DNA of 64,000 bases from Alkalihalophilus pseudofirmus (GCF_029094545.1 NZ_CP117835.1:2708001-2772000), one strand, 5' to 3'. Shown: positions 27,501-36,261, counted from the stretch's first letter. Made by a program: numbers and translations. Notes: generated by a model not told the origin, from the sequence alone.

Positions 27501-27952
27501 TCCACTTCCTCAAGGCTTAATACAGGCCCGTCACTTCCAGGAATGACAGGTAGATTTGCTTTTACAGCCTGGGTTCTAGCCTGTACCTTATCTCCAAACA
27601 TAATGAGATGTTCAAGTTCAGGACCGATAAAGATAATACCTTCTTCTTTACAGCGAGTAGCAAAGTCAATGTTCTCTGATAGAAATCCGTATCCAGGGTG
27701 AATTGCATCTACATCATGTAACTTAGCCACTTCGATGATGTTTTCGATATCTAAATAGGCATCGATTGGCTTTTTACCTTCTCCAACCAAATAGGCTTCA
27801 TCCGCTTTATATCTGTGGTAAGCACCCGCATCTTCTTTTGAGTAGATTGCGACCGTACGAATATGTAATTCAGTACAAGCACGGAATATACGAATTGCAA
27901 TTTCTCCTCGGTTAGCTACTAAGACCTTTTTAATGTTGTTTAAACCATTCAT
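24506..27952 (-). CDS. pyc: Pyruvate carboxylase
   Basis: 1148 residues, full length. It carboxylates pyruvate to oxaloacetate with ATP and bicarbonate, feeding the TCA cycle. Domains: biotin carboxylase with ATP-grasp (about 1-460; glycine loop KASLGGGGRGMRIV), carboxyltransferase TIM barrel (about 530-800; TTFRDAHQSLLATRVRT, metal site HLHTHDTSGNG), tetramerisation region, and biotin carrier domain with Lys1114 in EAMKMET as the biotin site. Ribosome site GGAGGAG. Single gene with its own terminator. In B. subtilis ftsW precedes it; here ylaN does. Confidence 0.98.
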   Translation of the reverse strand: MNGLNNIKKVLVANRGEIAIRIFRACTELHIRTVAIYSKEDAGAYHRYKADEAYLVGEGKKPIDAYLDIENIIEVAKLHDVDAIHPGYGFLSENIDFATRCKEEGIIFIGPELEHLIMFGDKVQARTQAVKANLPVIPGSDGPVLSLEEVEKFGEDHGYPFIIKASLGGGGRGMRIVRSKSEMKESYERAKSEAKSAFGNDEVYVEKFIENPKHIEVQILADKHGSTVHLYDRDCSVQRRHQKVVEIAPSVSLDIELRERICAAAVQLMENVNYLNAGTVEFLVTDTGEFYFIEVNPRVQVEHTITEMVTGIDIVQSQLLIADGEQLHSAKVGIPAQEEIVCNGFAIQSRVTTEDPSNGFMPDTGRINAYRTGGGFGVRLDAGNGFQGAVITPYYDSLLVKVSTWALTFESAAAKMLRNLKEFRIRGIKTNIAFLENVVQHPRFLNGEYNTSFIDTTPELFVFPKRKDRGTKMLSFIGETIVNGYPGLEKAKKPILDKPQVPKLKLTEPIPDGTKQILDKEGPEALAKWVKEQKDVLLTDTTFRDAHQSLLATRVRTHDLKQIAEPTARMLPNLFSMEMWGGATFDVAMRFLHEDPWERLITLRKQAPNVLFQMLLRASNAVGYKNYPDNVIEEFVAKSSNAGIDVFRIFDSLNWVPGMTLAIDSVRNNNKIAEAAMCYTGDILDSSRPKYDLVYYKNLAKELEQAGAHILGIKDMAGLLKPEAAYQLISTLKETVDIPIHLHTHDTSGNGLFMYAKAIEAGVDIVDVAVSSMAGLTSQPSANSLYYALSHSERKPNVDIKALEQLGEFWDGTRKYYAGFESGMNAPHTEVYEHEMPGGQYSNLQQQAKAVGLAARWNEVKKMYRTVNDMFGDVVKVTPSSKVVGDMALYMVQNNLTEEDIYNKGESLDFPDSVVELFEGQLGQPYQGFPEKLQKIILKGRKPIEGRPSENMEPVDFQEIKEKLFKQLDRQVTSHDMLSYALYPKVFTEFEAFRNQFGDVSVLDTLTFFYGMRLGEEIEVEIEKGKTLIVKLVSLSKPQDDGTRIVYFELNGQPREVVIKDMNVASTTVARPKVDKDNPNQIGASMPGTVVKTLVQKGDKVQKGDHLMITEAMKMETTVQASFDGEVKEVFVSDGDPILTGDLLIELV

Positions 27953-28130
27953 ATACTTTCTCCTCCACTCTCCTAAATAATCCTGTTATATCTTTCTCAT
28001 CATGCTTGTATTCTAGTATAGAGAAAATGTGATCGATTTGGCAAATAAATTTTTGACAATTTTGATTCATCGGGTAATTAAAAGCGTTTACAAAATATTT
28101 TTCAATCCAGCGATAATTAGGATTGAACAT

Positions 28131-28168
28131 AAAAAAGTCAAGCATCCTAAATGGAGCTTGACTTTTTT
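28131..28168. terminator. Terminator after ylaN
   Basis: Perfect stem AAAAAGTCAAGC/GCTTGACTTTTT with T run on both sides; ends at the ylaN stop and isolates ylaN from pyc. Confidence 0.85.
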
Positions 28169-28449
28169 TATTTGCGTAATGATGCTTCGTGAAGGGCTGC
28201 TAACTTACGTTCTAATTCATTTAACAGCTGTTTACCTTCTTCTTCCCTAACAAGCTCAAGGCGAATGGCAAAGTCAATTTCTCTAGACAAACCAAACATC
28301 TGTGTATCTAAAACCTCTTCATAAAGAGGACACTGTGGCATCGTTAAATTTTCCATTTGCACTTCGATAAGCTGTTGGATCTTCTCAGCATCGGATTTTA
28401 GAAGGGCATACGCTCGTTCATTATGCTTATTGACCATCTCTTGAGACAC
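28168..28449 (-). CDS. ylaN: YlaN family protein (UPF0358)
   Basis: 93 residues from GTG 28449 with AAGGAGGGGG upstream. All-helical small protein with the family core [20 protein letters not shown] and [15 protein letters not shown]. YlaN is needed for growth of B. subtilis under iron limitation and is reported to bind iron and interact with the Fur repressor; the single conserved cysteine is in MPQCPLYE. In B. subtilis ftsW follows ylaN; here pyc does. Confidence 0.95.
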   Translation of the reverse strand: MSQEMVNKHNERAYALLKSDAEKIQQLIEVQMENLTMPQCPLYEEVLDTQMFGLSREIDFAIRLELVREEEGKQLLNELERKLAALHEASLRK

Positions 28450-28564
28450 GAGATCCCCCTCCTTACTTATTTATATCAATGATTTAATAGTATCTTTTAT
28501 ATACTAAAAATGCAATGATTTTAAGACTAATTAACGATTTAGTTGCAAATGATTTTCAAACTCA

Positions 28565-29488
28565 TTAGAAAATACTTAAGTGATAATAACTAGACAATGC
28601 CTCAAGCAGCTTCATTCCAGCCACACTATTCCCCTTCTCATCTAATGCCGGGCCATAAATACCTATACCAATGCTATTAGGTACAGCACCAACAATTCCG
28701 CCAGACACACCGCTTTTTGCCGGAATTCCTACTCTGATAGCAAACTCTCCTGATGAATTATACATGCCGCAAGTGACCATAAATGTTTTCACAAGTCTTG
28801 CAATTTCAAACGGAATAATCTCTTCACCTTCTTCATTTTTACCGCCATTAGCTAACACAAATCCGATTCTCGCCAAATCATCACAATCGACTTCAATGGC
28901 ACACTGCTTAGTATAAAAGTCTAATAATTGGTCAACGTTTTCATCAATAATGCGATGTTGCTTCATAAAAAAAGCAAGGGAGCGATTAAGATCAGCTGTG
29001 TTAAATTCAGATTGTGCTACTTCACGATTATAGGTCACACTAGGACGTGCGCTCATTTTTCTAATCAATTGAAGAAGCCTCTCAAGCCTCTCTTCTGTTG
29101 ATTCACCTTTTATGAGGTGACTGACGGCCAAGGCTCCTGCATTGATCATTGGATTAAGCGGTTTGGCGACAAGCGACTCTAATTTTGCTATTGAATTGTA
29201 AGGATCTCCCGTAGGTTCCATCCCTACTTTATCAAAAACGACTTCCTCCCCATGGTCCATTAAGGCAAGGGCTAAAGTAAGCACTTTCGAAATACTTTGT
29301 AATGTGAACATCTCGGTTGAGTGACCTGCTGAAAAACATGTTTCTTTGCCATCGAAAATTGAGACGGCTAAAATACCTTGATCTGCTTTAGCTAGCGCAG
29401 GTATATAATCTGCCACTTTGCCCTCTGCAGCATATGGTTCTGCTTCTTTTACTAACTTCTCTAACTGTTCACCGTACTGACAGACCAT
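28565..29488 (-). CDS. glsA: Glutaminase (GlsA/YlaM type)
   Basis: 307 residues from ATG 29488, eight bases after GGAGTGAG; the in-frame GTG at 29497 overlaps the site. Serine-dependent beta-lactamase-like fold: catalytic Ser65-x-x-Lys68 in QSISK, plus NAGALAVSHLI, the YNREVAQSE region and the C-terminal KSGVSGGIVGAVP loop. It hydrolyses glutamine to glutamate and ammonia. Position next to ylaN corresponds to B. subtilis ylaM (glsA2). Own promoter likely, since ylaL-like is divergent. Confidence 0.95.
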   Translation of the reverse strand: MVCQYGEQLEKLVKEAEPYAAEGKVADYIPALAKADQGILAVSIFDGKETCFSAGHSTEMFTLQSISKVLTLALALMDHGEEVVFDKVGMEPTGDPYNSIAKLESLVAKPLNPMINAGALAVSHLIKGESTEERLERLLQLIRKMSARPSVTYNREVAQSEFNTADLNRSLAFFMKQHRIIDENVDQLLDFYTKQCAIEVDCDDLARIGFVLANGGKNEEGEEIIPFEIARLVKTFMVTCGMYNSSGEFAIRVGIPAKSGVSGGIVGAVPNSIGIGIYGPALDEKGNSVAGMKLLEALSSYYHLSIF

Positions 29489-29627
29489 CGCACTCACTCC
29501 AAAAAGATTATTTCTTTTATTATACCCAGATGTGACAAATACATGGTAACGCTTTATACTTGATAGGAAGATGGAGATGAAATTAGAGTACGAATGAAAG
29601 ATTAACTAGATTGGAGGAATTTCAGCA

Positions 29628-30137
29628 ATGGAGGAATTTGTTATTTTTATTGAAGGGAATGTAGACCATCCCTTAACCATTGACCCAAGTGTTTGGATCT
29701 TTGATGAGCGAAAAGTAGATTTAACTACATACTTTACAGAGGAAAGAATAGTGGAAGATAAGGATGAAGCTTATACCAAAGCCATCTCGGCTCAGTGGGA
29801 TAAAGAGATTATCGAGGGCTCTGCTCCCCCAAACCCAAACTCAAATGACAACAAAATTCAATACAACAAAGAAGAATTAACAACAGGCTCTTTTGGCATG
29901 CCGCTAGCTCCCTTCTTACAAAATGTGAAACCGAATCAAGACGTTCGTGAGGTTTTAGTTGAACAAGAAGGCGGAACGATTCAAACCATACCATTATCAG
30001 AAGCGATGGAAATGGTCGCTGGGTTCTCAAAAGAAGGGAAGCCGCTTATAGAAACCGGCCCTATTCACCTTTATTACGGAGACGGCCGTAACAGAGAAGA
30101 GCCAATTACTCATGTAAGAAAGCTTGTATTAAAATAA
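29628..30137 (+). CDS. YlaL-like protein of unknown function
   Basis: 169 residues with GGAGGAATTTCAGCA before the ATG. Predicted soluble; two halves with a beta-rich start (EEFVIFIEGNVDHPLTIDPS) and an acidic, proline-containing centre (SAPPNPNSNDNK). Named by position between phoH (ylaK) and glutaminase (ylaM) as in B. subtilis and by likely length; I cannot confirm the homology by eye. No enzyme motif seen. Confidence 0.6.
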   Translation: MEEFVIFIEGNVDHPLTIDPSVWIFDERKVDLTTYFTEERIVEDKDEAYTKAISAQWDKEIIEGSAPPNPNSNDNKIQYNKEELTTGSFGMPLAPFLQNVKPNQDVREVLVEQEGGTIQTIPLSEAMEMVAGFSKEGKPLIETGPIHLYYGDGRNREEPITHVRKLVLK

Positions 30138-30144
30138 GGTACAG

Positions 30145-30330
30145 CGCGGGGTGAGACAATACCATTTGCAACATGCAATGCCTGCTAACTGATGGATTTC
30201 GCATTGCACTTCTCCTAAAATATACTACGTCTTCCGCGGGAAGCTGGTGAGCCTCCTCGTGCTACTGCACTGCGGGGTCTCACCTTTGCTTTTGCTTCCA
30301 CCGGAGCCTACGTATATTTCATCCGCTAAG
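30145..30330. repeat. GC-rich interspersed repeat-like element with a 39-base hairpin
   Basis: Between the YlaL-like gene and phoH the base composition changes sharply. The stretch at 30246-30284 folds into a near-perfect hairpin (GGTGAG/CTCACC outer stem, GTGC-tact-GCAC inner stem), and GCGGGGTGAGAC at its left end echoes GCGGGGTCTCACC within it. Similar GC-rich elements are scattered between genes in Bacillaceae; only one copy is in this window. Confidence 0.6.
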
Positions 30331-30382
30331 TTATCACACTTTCCCCATTCTAGTTATAGAATTCTTTAAAACAGCATCAATT

Positions 30383-31714
30383 TTATAATAAATCTGCTGC
30401 TAATTGGGCTAAGCCTGATCGTTCCCCTTTAACGAGCTTCACATGACCGCTTACAGTTTGATCCTTGAATTTCTCTACTACATAGGTCAGGCCATTATTA
30501 TATTCATCAAGGTACGGATGATCGATCTGCTGAGGGTCACCCATCAGGACAATTTTACTTCTTTCCCCTACCCTGGTTAAGATCGTTTTCACTTCGTGTT
30601 TTGTTAAATTTTGAGCTTCATCAATAATGATAAATTGGTCTGGTATACTTCTTCCTCTAATATAGGTAAGTGCTTCTACTTGAATTGACCCCATACCAGC
30701 TAAGATCTGATCAATCTCTCCTGGCTTCTTTGTATTGAACAAAAATTCAAGATTATCATAAATAGGCTGCATCCAAGGTCTTAATTTTTCTTCTTTTTCT
30801 CCTGGAAGATAACCTAAATCTTTTCCTAACGGGACAACAGGTCTCGCTACGACTAGCTTTTTAAACTTACCCATATCTTCTGTTTGCATTAATCCTGCAG
30901 CAAGAGACAATAACGTCTTACCTGTTCCTGCTTTTCCAATCATAGTAATGAGACTGATATCATCTCTAAGCAATAATTCAAATGCCATTCTTTGCTGTAC
31001 ATTTCTTGGCTTAATTCCCCACACTTGATCAGGGTCACTTACAAAAGGCTTCACTTTCTTCCCATCAGGCTCTACTTTACCTAGTGCAGAGCTCGAACTG
31101 CCGAGCGCATCTTTCATAATGATAAACTGATGGGGGTAAAAAGGATGCTTGGTCAATTCTGAGATGGCCAGCTCTCCTTGGGAATAAAAGCGTTTCATCA
31201 CGTCTGCATCAACATAAATTTCTACATAACCAGGATAGACTGAATCAAATTCTACAACACGATCACTTAAAAAATCTTCTGCCGGAAGGCCAAGTGCATC
31301 TGCTTTTACTCTAACTAGGGCATCCTTGCTCACTAAGATTACATGTTTCCCTTCAACACGCTCTTGTTCCTCTAGCATTAAGTTCAAGGCTACAGCAATA
31401 ATCCGATTATCATTTGACATTTCTGCAAATGAATCTTTTAATCGTTGAAAGGAGCGATGATTTAATTCCACTCGGAGTTTTCCCCCGCCTTCTAATGGTA
31501 CACCCTCATGCAGCTTACCCTTTGTCCGTAATTTATCTATAAGTTTTGAGAAATGGCGGGCATTTCTGCCTACCTCATCCATATACCTCTTTTTCGAATC
31601 CACTTCTTCTAATACAACGGCTGGAATAACCACTTCATTCTCTGCAAATGAGAAAATGGAGTGAGGGTCCTGTAGTAGTACGTTTGTATCTAAAACGTAG
31701 ATTTTATTCAACAT
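30383..31714 (-). CDS. phoH: PhoH family ATPase with N-terminal PIN domain (YlaK)
   Basis: 443 residues. The PIN nuclease domain (about 4-140; Asp9 in YVLDTNVL, acidic residues in EEVDSKKR and SNDNRIIAVA) is followed by a PhoH P-loop NTPase (about 240-440; Walker A GKAGTGKT, Walker B FIIIDEAQN, DPQQID). PIN-PhoH proteins of other bacteria act as RNA helicase/RNase; a role in RNA turnover is likely. Ribosome site AGGAGG. Monocistronic. Confidence 0.92.
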   Translation of the reverse strand: MLNKIYVLDTNVLLQDPHSIFSFAENEVVIPAVVLEEVDSKKRYMDEVGRNARHFSKLIDKLRTKGKLHEGVPLEGGGKLRVELNHRSFQRLKDSFAEMSNDNRIIAVALNLMLEEQERVEGKHVILVSKDALVRVKADALGLPAEDFLSDRVVEFDSVYPGYVEIYVDADVMKRFYSQGELAISELTKHPFYPHQFIIMKDALGSSSSALGKVEPDGKKVKPFVSDPDQVWGIKPRNVQQRMAFELLLRDDISLITMIGKAGTGKTLLSLAAGLMQTEDMGKFKKLVVARPVVPLGKDLGYLPGEKEEKLRPWMQPIYDNLEFLFNTKKPGEIDQILAGMGSIQVEALTYIRGRSIPDQFIIIDEAQNLTKHEVKTILTRVGERSKIVLMGDPQQIDHPYLDEYNNGLTYVVEKFKDQTVSGHVKLVKGERSGLAQLAADLL

Positions 31715-31911
31715 TCCGCCTCCTGACTCAAGTATCGTTACGCTGCTTGCTATTAATTTATGCGAGTGCCTGTAATAATGTCTCTAATTCATTTACTCTT
31801 TCTCATTAACACTATATGTCTAAGCCCTATAAGATAGACGAGGAATCTATAAATAGCTTGGAATGATTATATGAAATAAGATCATATGAAATGAAGAACA
31901 AGTGAAAGCTA

Positions 31912-31946
31912 AAGGCGGCCTGCACAAATACTGCGCAGGCCGCCTT
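31912..31946 (-). terminator. Terminator of the PNPOx-like gene
   Basis: Perfect 12-bp GC-rich stem AAGGCGGCCTGC/GCAGGCCGCCTT; the T tract on the minus strand is short. Confidence 0.7.
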
Positions 31947-31949
31947 CTC

Positions 31950-32414
31950 TTATTCATTATTATATGTTTTTAATGCTTCCATCACTTGACGGTCTAACTT
32001 CGCTGCCGCCTCAGCATCATAAGTTTTATCATATTCAGGATTTTGTACAATTTTTGCACCATAAAACATAACATCACGTACTTCTTCCACGTCCACTTCA
32101 ATTAATGACAGCTTTAATGGAACAGAATCCATTTTTTCACTTTTAATCATTGCTTTTCCTGAAACTGAATAGGTCGAACCATTGGCAATGATCGTCAAGA
32201 CCACACCAGGCTCATCTTTAATATTTGTAATAATGCGTGATCGGTTATCAATCGCAAAACGGAGCTTTTTATTTGTAGGCGCATACACCCAGGATATCGC
32301 ATTTACATTCGGAGATTTTTTCTCAAAGTCTACTGTAGCTAGAGTAACATACCGCTCTTTCTGTAAATGAGGCAGCAGTTCGTTTGTCAACTCATGTTCT
32401 ACTTGATTAGCCAT
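31950..32414 (-). CDS. Pyridoxamine 5'-phosphate oxidase family flavin-binding protein
   Basis: 154 residues. Split beta-barrel of the PNPOx-like superfamily (about 10-130): ERYVTLATVDFEKKSPNVNAI and RFAIDNRSRIITNIKDEPGVVLTI are the usual flavin-contacting strands. Too short for true PdxH and lacking its C terminus, so it is a general flavin- or F420-type binding protein of unknown substrate. Ribosome site GGGGGG upstream of the ATG. Isolated between terminators. Confidence 0.8.
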   Translation of the reverse strand: MANQVEHELTNELLPHLQKERYVTLATVDFEKKSPNVNAISWVYAPTNKKLRFAIDNRSRIITNIKDEPGVVLTIIANGSTYSVSGKAMIKSEKMDSVPLKLSLIEVDVEEVRDVMFYGAKIVQNPEYDKTYDAEAAAKLDRQVMEALKTYNNE

Positions 32415-32611
32415 ATTGATCCCCCCTATAATTAGTTACTTATAAGTATACTATACCTATATTAATCATTTTTTAAAACTTGTTTCTTTTTTTTGAAGAT
32501 CCCTTTACAATAAAGATAGAATCCCATTTCTTATAGACAGCGATCAGACTTAAAAAGTTGATGAATTATGTTGATAGGACCCAAGGGTTAACCGATTGGA
32601 GTGATAAGGTC

Positions 32612-32815
32612 ATGAGAGTAAAATGTGTACTCTGTGATAAAATTGACAAAATAGATGACCAGCTCCCATTAGCAAAACGCTTACGCAATCGTCCGATTCA
32701 TACGTATATGTGTAATGAATGTGACGAGCGGATCAGGGAGCGGACACTAGAAAGACAAGCAAGCGGGAATTTCACTTTAACCTATAAAACTGAAAAAGAA
32801 AGCGAGTGGCTATAA
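32612..32815 (+). CDS. ylaI: YlaI: small two-CxxC zinc-ribbon-like protein (DUF2197)
   Basis: 67 residues from ATG 32612, after GGAGTGATAAGG; the longer frame from 32558 has no site. Cys5/Cys8 (CVLC) and Cys34/Cys37 (CNEC) can hold one zinc. The linker is basic (LAKRLRNRPIH), which suits nucleic acid or ribosome contact. Family function unknown. Last codons lie inside the shared terminator. Confidence 0.85.
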   Translation: MRVKCVLCDKIDKIDDQLPLAKRLRNRPIHTYMCNECDERIRERTLERQASGNFTLTYKTEKESEWL

Positions 32816-32828
32816 ACCACTCGCTTTC
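32798..32828. terminator. Bidirectional terminator between ylaI and ylaH
   Basis: Perfect 12-bp stem GAAAGCGAGTGG/CCACTCGCTTTC, 7-base loop, T-rich tail. Confidence 0.88.
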
Positions 32829-32849
32829 TTTTATTTTATCCTTATTATT

Positions 32850-33179
32850 TTAGCCTTCCTTTTTCTCTTCCCGGTGTCTGTACAAACGGTAACGATAAAT
32901 CGCAAGGATTAGTGCAGAAATAATAAGAACGACAATAATCGGTGCGCCGAATGCAAATTCCATCAGCCACAATACAAAGCAGCCGATAATAAGCATAATA
33001 TATACAACGACCTTTTTTAGGATTGGCAGTTCTCTTGCAAATCCAAGGTTAAAAACCAAGATAGCCAAAATCACAATCGCTATATATGCTAACAGCCCAT
33101 ACCATGGATTCTCAGCAGTTGCCTGCATCAGCCACGAATAGCCTTCAAGATCTGCCTCTTGTAATTGTTGGTTGTCCAC
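32850..33179 (-). CDS. ylaH: YlaH-like membrane protein
   Basis: 109 residues from GTG 33179 with GGGGAGATAG. Three predicted helices (about 26-46, 54-74, 78-95), and basic ends YRYRLYRHREEKK facing the cytoplasm. YlaH family, unknown function, regularly encoded after typA. Starts 29 bases after typA ends, so probably co-transcribed with it. Confidence 0.88.
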   Translation of the reverse strand: MDNQQLQEADLEGYSWLMQATAENPWYGLLAYIAIVILAILVFNLGFARELPILKKVVVYIMLIIGCFVLWLMEFAFGAPIIVVLIISALILAIYRYRLYRHREEKKEG

Positions 33180-33208
33180 CTATCTCCCCAACCTTTCATG
33201 CCTTTTTA

Positions 33209-35044
33209 TTACTTAGCAGCAAGCTTCTTACGCTTCTCTGCACGCTCACGCTCTGTTTTCACTAAAATCTTCTTACGTAAGCGGATTGATTCTGGTGTTA
33301 ATTCACAGTACTCGTCCTCGTTCAAGTACTCTAGAGCTTCTTCAAGAGTCAAAATACGAGGCTTTTTCATCGTTACTGTCGTATCTTTAGTAGCTGAACG
33401 TACATTTGTCTGTTGTTTCATCTTTGTGATGTTAACAACCAAGTCATTATCACGTGTATGCTCTCCGACAATCATACCTTCATAAATTTCAGTACCTGGC
33501 TCAACGAAAATTGTACCACGGTCTTCTACTTGCATAATACCATATTGACTTGCTTTACCTGTTTCCATTGAAACAAGAACCCCTTGGCGGCGCCCGCCTA
33601 CTTGTCCTTGAGCCATTGGCTGATAACTGTCGAATGAGTGGTTAATGATACCATAACCGCGCGTTTGCGATAGGAATTCAGTTGTGTATCCAATCAATCC
33701 ACGTGCAGGTACCATAAACTCAAGTCGAACTTGACCTGTTCCAGTATTTGTCATATTAACCATCTCGCCTTTACGCTCACCCAATGATTCCATGACAGAT
33801 CCAGTATATTCTTCCGGAACATCAATCTGCACACGCTCAACCGGTTCACATTTCACACCATCAACTTCACGAATAATTACTTCAGGCTTTGAAACTTGAA
33901 GCTCATATCCTTCACGACGCATATTTTCAATTAAAATTGATAAATGAAGTTCTCCACGGCCTGATACAATCCACACATCTGGTGAATCTGTATCTTCAAC
34001 TCTTAAACTAACATCCGTTTCAAGTTCAGCACGAAGACGTTCTTGGATTTTTCTGCTTGTCACAAATTTTCCTTCACGTCCAGCAAAAGGACTGTTATTA
34101 ACTAGGAATGTCATTTGTAGAGTCGGCTCATCGATACGAAGGATTGGAAGTGCCTCTTGGTGTTCTACAGGACAAACCGTTTCACCAACATTAATTTCTT
34201 CCATCCCTGAAACAGCAATTAAATCCCCAGCTTTTGCTTCTTCAATTTCTGTACGTTTTAAGCCTAGGAAACCAAATAATTTCGTTACACGGAATTGTTT
34301 TACTGAGCCATCAAGCTTCATTAAAGATACTTGCTGACCTACTTTAATTGTTCCGCGGAATACTCGTCCAATACCGACACGACCTAAGTAATCATTATAA
34401 TCAAGCATAGTTACCTGGAACTGAAGCGGCTCATCGCTGTTATCGATTGGAGCTGGAATTTCATTAACAATCGTTTCAAATAATGAAGCCATATTTTCAT
34501 CTTGTTTTTCTGCATTCATGCTGGCAGTACCATTAATAGCTGATGCATAAACAACAGGGAAATCAAGTTGGTCTTCATCTGCACCAAGGTCAATGAATAA
34601 GTCAACAACCTCATCAACCACTTCAGCCGGACGAGCAAAGTCACGGTCAATTTTATTAACAACAACAATTGGTGTTAATTTCTGTTCAAGTGCTTTCTTA
34701 AGTACGAAACGAGTTTGAGGCATACAGCCTTCATATGCGTCAACGACAAGAAGCACACCATCAACCATTTTCATAATACGTTCAACCTCGCCGCCGAAAT
34801 CCGCGTGACCAGGTGTGTCCATAATATTGATACGTTTATCTTCAAAGTTAATTGCAGTATTTTTAGCAAGGATTGTAATACCACGTTCTTTTTCTATAGC
34901 ATTTGAATCCATTGCTCTTTCTTCTACTTGTTCATTTTCACGAAATGTCCCAGACTGCTTTAAAAGCTCATCAACCAATGTTGTTTTACCATGGTCAACG
35001 TGGGCAATAATTGCGATATTACGTATATCATCACGATGTGTCAT
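33209..35044 (-). CDS. typA: Translational GTPase TypA/BipA
   Basis: 611 residues. GTPase domain with G1 AHVDHGKTTLVDELL (about 14-28), G3 DTPGHADFGGEVERI and G4 NKIDR, followed by EF-G-like domains II, III and V and the BipA-specific C-terminal domain. It binds the ribosome and helps 50S assembly, especially at low temperature and under stress. Ribosome site AGGAGAG. The gene equals B. subtilis ylaG with ylaH downstream and ylaF divergent. Confidence 0.98.
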   Translation of the reverse strand: MTHRDDIRNIAIIAHVDHGKTTLVDELLKQSGTFRENEQVEERAMDSNAIEKERGITILAKNTAINFEDKRINIMDTPGHADFGGEVERIMKMVDGVLLVVDAYEGCMPQTRFVLKKALEQKLTPIVVVNKIDRDFARPAEVVDEVVDLFIDLGADEDQLDFPVVYASAINGTASMNAEKQDENMASLFETIVNEIPAPIDNSDEPLQFQVTMLDYNDYLGRVGIGRVFRGTIKVGQQVSLMKLDGSVKQFRVTKLFGFLGLKRTEIEEAKAGDLIAVSGMEEINVGETVCPVEHQEALPILRIDEPTLQMTFLVNNSPFAGREGKFVTSRKIQERLRAELETDVSLRVEDTDSPDVWIVSGRGELHLSILIENMRREGYELQVSKPEVIIREVDGVKCEPVERVQIDVPEEYTGSVMESLGERKGEMVNMTNTGTGQVRLEFMVPARGLIGYTTEFLSQTRGYGIINHSFDSYQPMAQGQVGGRRQGVLVSMETGKASQYGIMQVEDRGTIFVEPGTEIYEGMIVGEHTRDNDLVVNITKMKQQTNVRSATKDTTVTMKKPRILTLEEALEYLNEDEYCELTPESIRLRKKILVKTERERAEKRKKLAAK

Positions 35045-35240
35045 TAAATTCTCTCCTTATTTGTTGATTAACTGTCTAAGTATAGCACATATTGAAGGCA
35101 AGTCCATAATTATGTGTAAAAGCCAGCTTAATTCTGTGCTTTATGCTTATCTTTAACTTATTTGTCACATTGTCAGGCTTTTTCTTTAAAGCATTTCACG
35201 ATACACTTATAGATAGTGATTGAATCTTAGGGGGATTTAT

Positions 35241-35423
35241 ATGAAGAAGGAGAATGTACTTTTTTTATTATTAGCTGTTATTACAGTTATTTGCATTATG
35301 AGTATTGGAGTAGCTGTAGCTGAACGGAGTATTGTTATTGCTCTCTTAGCTCTTATCGGTATAGTCATTGCATTATTTTTAGGGATTTCACTGCGAAAGA
35401 AAGTAAACGAAGCTAGTGAATAA
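35241..35423 (+). CDS. ylaF: YlaF-like small membrane protein (DUF5325)
   Basis: 60 residues from ATG 35241 with GGGGG eight bases before. Two hydrophobic helices (about 6-26 and 31-50) with a short turn AERS, and a charged C-terminal tail. No function known. Divergent from typA as in B. subtilis; ends in a strong terminator. Confidence 0.82.
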   Translation: MKKENVLFLLLAVITVICIMSIGVAVAERSIVIALLALIGIVIALFLGISLRKKVNEASE

Positions 35424-35462
35424 AAAAAGCTTGAGTAAGAAAAATCTTACTCAAGCTTTTTT
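35422..35462. terminator. Bidirectional terminator between ylaF and yktC
   Basis: Perfect 18-bp stem AAAAAAGCTTGAGTAAGA/TCTTACTCAAGCTTTTTT with a 4-base loop. Confidence 0.93.
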
Positions 35463-36261
35463 AATATTCTTCTCCTATATATACGGAAATAATTTCTTTA
35501 TGTAAGATCGGTTTTGATGCAAATAAGGTTCCAGGCTCAGTTAAAGATAATGGATCTCCTTGAAAATTAGAAGCCACACATCCCACTTCATTCAGGATCA
35601 CAATACCAGCAGCATAGTCCCAAGGCGATAACTGGACACTCAAATACCCGTCTAATCGATCAGATGCTACATAAGCCATCTCAAGAGCAGCAGACCCATA
35701 AGATCGTATGCTTCTTACATCTCTAACCAAGGCTTTCAACGGATTGCGATATTGATTTTTTTCCTCGACGAGCCATCTAGCATTTAATCCAATCACTGAT
35801 TCGTGCAGAGGTCTTTCTTTTACAGGAGGGAGTTCAACATTGTTAAGATAAGCTCCGTCTCCTCTCACTGCATGGAATAACTCATCTCTCATCACATCGT
35901 AAATAATCCCTATCATGCCTACTTTGTTATGATAGACCGCGACAGATATAGCAAAATTCTGCTTTTGATGAATAAAGTTCATTGTTCCGTCTATAGGATC
36001 AATAATCCATACGGTTCCCTCTAATGAAGGTTCCTCACTTGCAATCCCTTCCTCACCGAGAAAGTAGTGCTCTGGATATGTCGTTTGAATTTTCTCATAG
36101 AAGAACTCCTCAATTGAGCGGTCTACTTCAGTTACAAGGTCATCTGGGTTCGACTTTGTTTCAATATCTATTGGGCCAGCTAATGTCTTTTTGATTTTTT
36201 GACCTGCTTCATATACCCAACTTGTAGCAACTTTTTCAAGTTCTGACCAATTCATTGACAT
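35461..36261 (-). CDS. yktC: Inositol monophosphatase family protein (SuhB/YktC)
   Basis: 266 residues. Mg2+-dependent phosphatase: metal residues in GEEGIASEE (about 69-77), DPIDGTMNF (88-96, both aspartates present) and the late WDYAAG. It hydrolyses inositol-1-phosphate or related sugar phosphates; the physiological substrate in Bacillus is unclear. Ribosome site AAGGGGG before ATG 36261. Confidence 0.94.
   Translation of the reverse strand: MSMNWSELEKVATSWVYEAGQKIKKTLAGPIDIETKSNPDDLVTEVDRSIEEFFYEKIQTTYPEHYFLGEEGIASEEPSLEGTVWIIDPIDGTMNFIHQKQNFAISVAVYHNKVGMIGIIYDVMRDELFHAVRGDGAYLNNVELPPVKERPLHESVIGLNARWLVEEKNQYRNPLKALVRDVRSIRSYGSAALEMAYVASDRLDGYLSVQLSPWDYAAGIVILNEVGCVASNFQGDPLSLTEPGTLFASKPILHKEIISVYIGEEY

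Noticed and set aside
27930-28145. 71-residue minus-strand ORF overlapping the pyc start
   Set aside because: It overlaps pyc by 23 bases, lacks a ribosome site, and its composition (Phe, Tyr, His, Asn) is that of AT-rich non-coding DNA; a terminator arm lies inside it.
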